Shown in pieces: positions 20,452-23,134 of a DNA stretch of 23,134 nucleotides (position 1 is its first letter; every line of letters begins with the position of its first letter). A program made the position numbers and the translations under genes. Below the pieces are notes generated by a model. It had not been told where the DNA came from. It worked only from the letters and a program-made list of their open reading frames with translations, and searched no databases. Source of the DNA: Astrothelium macrocarpum (lineage: Eukaryota; Ascomycota; Dothideomycetes; Trypetheliales; Trypetheliaceae); NCBI GenBank assembly GCA_021030915.1, contig JAGEMR010000242.1:1-23134 (forward strand), written 5' to 3'.

Positions 20452-21387
20452 ATGGCAGCAAAGAAACAGCTCCGCGAATACATCAGAGCTATGATTGTGA
20501 GCGACCGAGACGGTGAGCCATGCGTGTCGCAAATCAATCTCCAGGCGAACCGCATCAACCGCATCCTCGTCTTCTGCGGCTGCTTCAACCCACCACACAT
20601 TGGCCACTTGAGCTTTCTGAAAGACTCTTTCATGAAAGTCGGCCGTGATGTGCCCTTTGCATTCGCTCTCATCGATCCACGACCCGATAGCTTCATACAT
20701 GCCCACAAATTAAAGGACGTGCGTAATCCACTTGTCCTGCCACGTGCGCAAAGAGCTCGACTATGGCTTTCAGACGAGCGACTACCGCCATGGGCATTCG
20801 TTCTTGCCGAAAGCGGCGATGACAGCTACATCAATCTCATTAGACTGCAGCGGTTTGCTGCTGACTGTGGCTTCGTTATCCAATTCACTTCCCTGTACGG
20901 TGCAAAGCCGTGGATGGCTCGAGAGCATAAATCGCTTGGGCTGATGAGCCCTATCGATGCCATTCTCATCAACACCTTTGGCCGCGTTTGCAGTGATGAC
21001 CATCTCCTGCCGTGCTGGAACTTAGATAAGCCGCCGTGGTGCAAGCTCGAGAGCCAAGGCGATGAAGTGGATCGTTATCAGACGGAGCTTGGAGGAACTA
21101 GGGGCACTATTCGTGGCTACATTCGCGTGCTTCGCGCCGGGAGTGGGACCAAGTCCACGAAAAGCTCAACCTTCATACAATCGCTGGCTAGCCTGAGCAG
21201 CGACGAGGAGCTTCTCCAATGCGAGGAGATCTCCGACGAGGCACTGAGCTGGGAAGTGCTTCAGAAGGACTCGACATGGAAGCAATGGCGTGAGACTGAA
21301 CAGAAGAAGCACGTAGAGATTTGGATGGAATCCACTGACAAAGCCTTGGAAGGAGAATATCGAAACCTTTTCTCTGATGATGTGTAA
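20452..21387 (+). CDS. Nucleotidyltransferase-fold protein (NMN adenylyltransferase / cytidylyltransferase-like)
   Basis: Single exon, 311 residues from the ATG at 20452. RILVFCGCFNPPHIGHLSFL carries the superfamily signature GxFNPPHxGH at residues 43-52; its HxGH binds the triphosphate of the nucleotide substrate. FALIDPRPDS and LPRAQRARLW follow in the positions expected of a Rossmann-like fold. The second signature, ISSTxxR, which closes the active site in NMN and nicotinate-mononucleotide adenylyltransferases, is not evident; GGTRGTIRGYIRVLR lies where it might be. The substrate is therefore open, and reduced or altered activity is possible. The C-terminus (about 235-311) is acidic and charged with no known domain. 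It is divergent from the STAND receptor over a shared 292-bp region. It is not the essential housekeeping NMNAT on this evidence. Confidence 0.82.
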   Translation: MAAKKQLREYIRAMIVSDRDGEPCVSQINLQANRINRILVFCGCFNPPHIGHLSFLKDSFMKVGRDVPFAFALIDPRPDSFIHAHKLKDVRNPLVLPRAQRARLWLSDERLPPWAFVLAESGDDSYINLIRLQRFAADCGFVIQFTSLYGAKPWMAREHKSLGLMSPIDAILINTFGRVCSDDHLLPCWNLDKPPWCKLESQGDEVDRYQTELGGTRGTIRGYIRVLRAGSGTKSTKSSTFIQSLASLSSDEELLQCEEISDEALSWEVLQKDSTWKQWRETEQKKHVEIWMESTDKALEGEYRNLFSDDV

Positions 21388-21588
21388 TGCTGCATCCAGC
21401 CAACCAAAAAGTCGCGGCTATTGAAATCATGTTAAACCAGGCTGAGAGTAGAACCACGAAGTTGACCGCGATAAGAATGTGGTCGGTACTAGTAAATTGC
21501 TGTACTAAATAAGGTAGAAGAGACGAAGAAGTTGCCTGAGCAAATCCCGATAATGCTGACTCAGCAGCTTTCTCCTTTTGTTCTTGCT
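21388..21588. other. Convergent spacer
   Basis: About 200 bp lie between the 3' ends of the nucleotidyltransferase-fold gene and the small Cys-rich gene. A second minus-strand frame crossing here contains one hydrophobic stretch (HILIAVNFVVLLSAWF) and could be a further exon of the Cys-rich gene, but I found no convincing splice sites. Confidence 0.35.
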
Positions 21589-22038
21589 TCAAAGTTCCCT
21601 CAGACCCAAAAACCATCCGCTCACAAACACTAAAAACCCCGCTAAGGTCGCCCAATCTCTGCGTTTGCTATTGACGCCCGCCGACGAAGTCACCGCGGCC
21701 TTTTGACACGTGAAGTTGCCAACGGCAGGTTGAAAATAGGTATCGTTCGATGCGTCCGTTATGATCGAGCCATCACCCAAGCATTCCTGAGCGCCCGTCA
21801 GGTTCTTCAGGACTTTCTCGTCGGTAATATTACAATACAAATAGCAGTCTGATAGCCTCGAAGGACTTGTTGGGGTGTTGTACTCGGCACAGTGTGTTCC
21901 CTGGCCACTGCATTCGACAAGGAGGAAAGTATTGTTTGGATCGTTGAACATGGCACAATACGCGTCGTTCGTGGGTGGAACAGGTACACTTGACATTGAA
22001 CAGCCTTGAGGGAATGAGTTAGAAATATTCGAAGCCAT
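21589..22038 (-). CDS. Small Cys-rich, glycosylation-site-rich protein with C-terminal hydrophobic tail
   Basis: Single open frame of 149 residues from the ATG at 22038. It has eight cysteines (GCS, YCA, ECS, HCA, DCYLYC, ECL and FTC) and six N-glycosylation sequons (NIS, NNT, NIT, NLT, NDT and NFT), which points to an extracellular chain. The last 20 or so residues (WATLAGFLVFVSGWFLGL) are hydrophobic, after a basic KRR, fitting a membrane or GPI-type anchor. No signal peptide follows this ATG. The frame stays open upstream with a hydrophobic run (ITLRILARLSLLPKII) but without an ATG, so a first exon with the start and signal may be missing. No named family is recognised. It could be a cell-surface protein or an effector-like protein. 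Confidence 0.6.
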   Translation of the reverse strand: MASNISNSFPQGCSMSSVPVPPTNDAYCAMFNDPNNTFLLVECSGQGTHCAEYNTPTSPSRLSDCYLYCNITDEKVLKNLTGAQECLGDGSIITDASNDTYFQPAVGNFTCQKAAVTSSAGVNSKRRDWATLAGFLVFVSGWFLGLREL

Positions 22039-23134
22039 TATGATTTTCGGAAGTAGAGAGAGTCTTGCTAAGATGCGCAGGGTGATTGAGGAGCTGTAAG
22101 GTCGGTCAGTCGAGAATCAATTGCTGAGGCCAATGTTGGACACCAAAGCCGTGCGAATGTGTCGGGATCAGGTCATTAGTCGTAGAATTGGGAAAATTAA
22201 GGCCTCGAATTAAGTCCTTGTAGCTGGGGCTGTGCCGTGGTGATCATGATCAAATTGCTCTGTCAGGATCCTTGATGCCTGTGTTGCAAATGTTGCAAAT
22301 CCATGCGGCACAGTACCATTCAGCTGTACACAAGGTACTAATGCAATGCGACACGCTCTCTGATGTGGATATCACATAGAATGAAATGTGTCGAAGACAC
22401 CGATCTGTCAACGATCACAGGTACTGAGTTCATTGATCGTTTGGCTGCACTTGCCAACACTCAAACGAGGTTGTCATTGCGTGTCTTCTTATAAACAGGG
22501 CATCATTTGACCGGGTCAAACAGTTGTATGTCCATTCATTCACTCAATGTGGAACCAAAATCGGCGATCACAATCGCCTCGTCGTGCTTCCTGTCTCCAC
22601 TAGACCATTTATTCACATCCGTAAACTAGCCTATCTTCGACCGTATGCAAGCAGGTTGCGCAATTTCAACCAATTCACCATACTTGTTACACAGCGAACG
22701 CTTGTGGTATCCGATCGAGATTTTATCAGGGGCACTTCGATGTTCTTCTCGAAAATAACTGAAAATAACTGAAAATACCAAGGGCAACTTTGTTCCAGCT
22801 TCCCGATCATTCGGATAGGCGTGTGCGTGTAGAAGTACAGTTCTGCCTGTAAGGAAGCGGTTTTAACTTACAAGATCATCTTGGCTTATATCCTCTGCAT
22901 CTCCGTGGTCGATCATTGAGATGTGGCTGCGGATGAACTCATTCACTTCACGTTAGAGGTTGACAGCAATAGAGCTGTTGGCCCCAATGGCACGCGTCTG
23001 AAGATGCACATGCATGCATGCATATACCAATGCAAAGAATAATTCAGAACACAATTCATAGGAGTTTTCCACACACTGTGCACGGGCACACACCGTGCAC
23101 ACCCTGAAATTTTTCAACTCCACGAATTCAAACA
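22039..23134. other. Terminal intergenic region with short repeats
   Basis: No supported gene. It holds simple duplications: TGTTGCAAA twice in tandem near 22280-22298, AAAATAACTG twice near 22754-22774, and a CATG/CATGCATG run near 23010-23022. A perfect inverted repeat, TGTGCACGG-gcacaca-CCGTGCACA, is at 23077-23101. An 82-codon open frame at 22524-22772 has no recognisable content. Confidence 0.5.
23077..23101. repeat. Perfect 9-bp inverted repeat
   Basis: The arms TGTGCACGG (23077-23085) and CCGTGCACA (23093-23101) flank a 7-nt loop. It could be a hairpin or a dimer-binding site. It lies within 60 bp of the window edge, so the gene it might serve is not visible. Confidence 0.6.

Overview
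The window reads as chromosomal DNA from a filamentous ascomycete (Pezizomycotina). The reasons are short introns of about 50-130 nt with GT...AG ends, and gene families typical of these fungi: a HET-domain protein, a HeLo-like/NACHT/ankyrin STAND receptor, a Zn2Cys6 regulator, a DHA1-type MFS transporter and a LITAF-like protein. It also opens with an almost pure A+T tract of the kind left by repeat-induced point mutation (RIP). The species cannot be told from the sequence.

Layout. 1-860: AT-rich, RIP-like tract enclosing a small GC-normal island with three 42-bp tandem repeats. 1129-2968 (-): HET-domain gene, two exons. 3510-4054 (+): a three-exon LITAF-domain gene visible only after splicing. 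4055-5663: no convincing gene. 5664-6812 (+): F-box-like/R3H protein. 7118-7873 (-): B3/B4-domain protein. 8151-8933 (-): PaiB-like FMN-binding protein. 9213-11589 (+): Zn2Cys6 transcription factor, three exons, divergent from the PaiB-like gene. 11590-13184: non-coding, with a dense cluster of overlapping palindromes. 13185-15108 (-): six-exon MFS transporter. 15340-15651 (-): degraded N-terminal piece of a second HET gene. 15652-16890: no gene seen. 16891-20159 (-): STAND/NLR-type receptor whose last ankyrin repeats lie behind an in-frame TGA. 20452-21387 (+): nucleotidyltransferase-fold protein sharing a 292-bp intergenic region with the receptor. 21589-22038 (-): small Cys-rich, sequon-rich protein with a C-terminal hydrophobic tail. 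22039-23134: no gene, short repeats only.

How they may fit together. Two themes stand out. The first is self/non-self recognition: an intact HET gene, a HET remnant, and an NLR divergent from a nucleotidyltransferase-like gene, all in a stretch bordered by RIP-like DNA, as expected of a fast-evolving accessory region. The second is a compact group of a Zn2Cys6 regulator, a PaiB-like protein and a B3/B4-domain protein, in which the regulator shares an intergenic region with the PaiB-like gene. Both functional groupings are inference from order and orientation. The domain calls rest on motifs read directly from the translated sequence.
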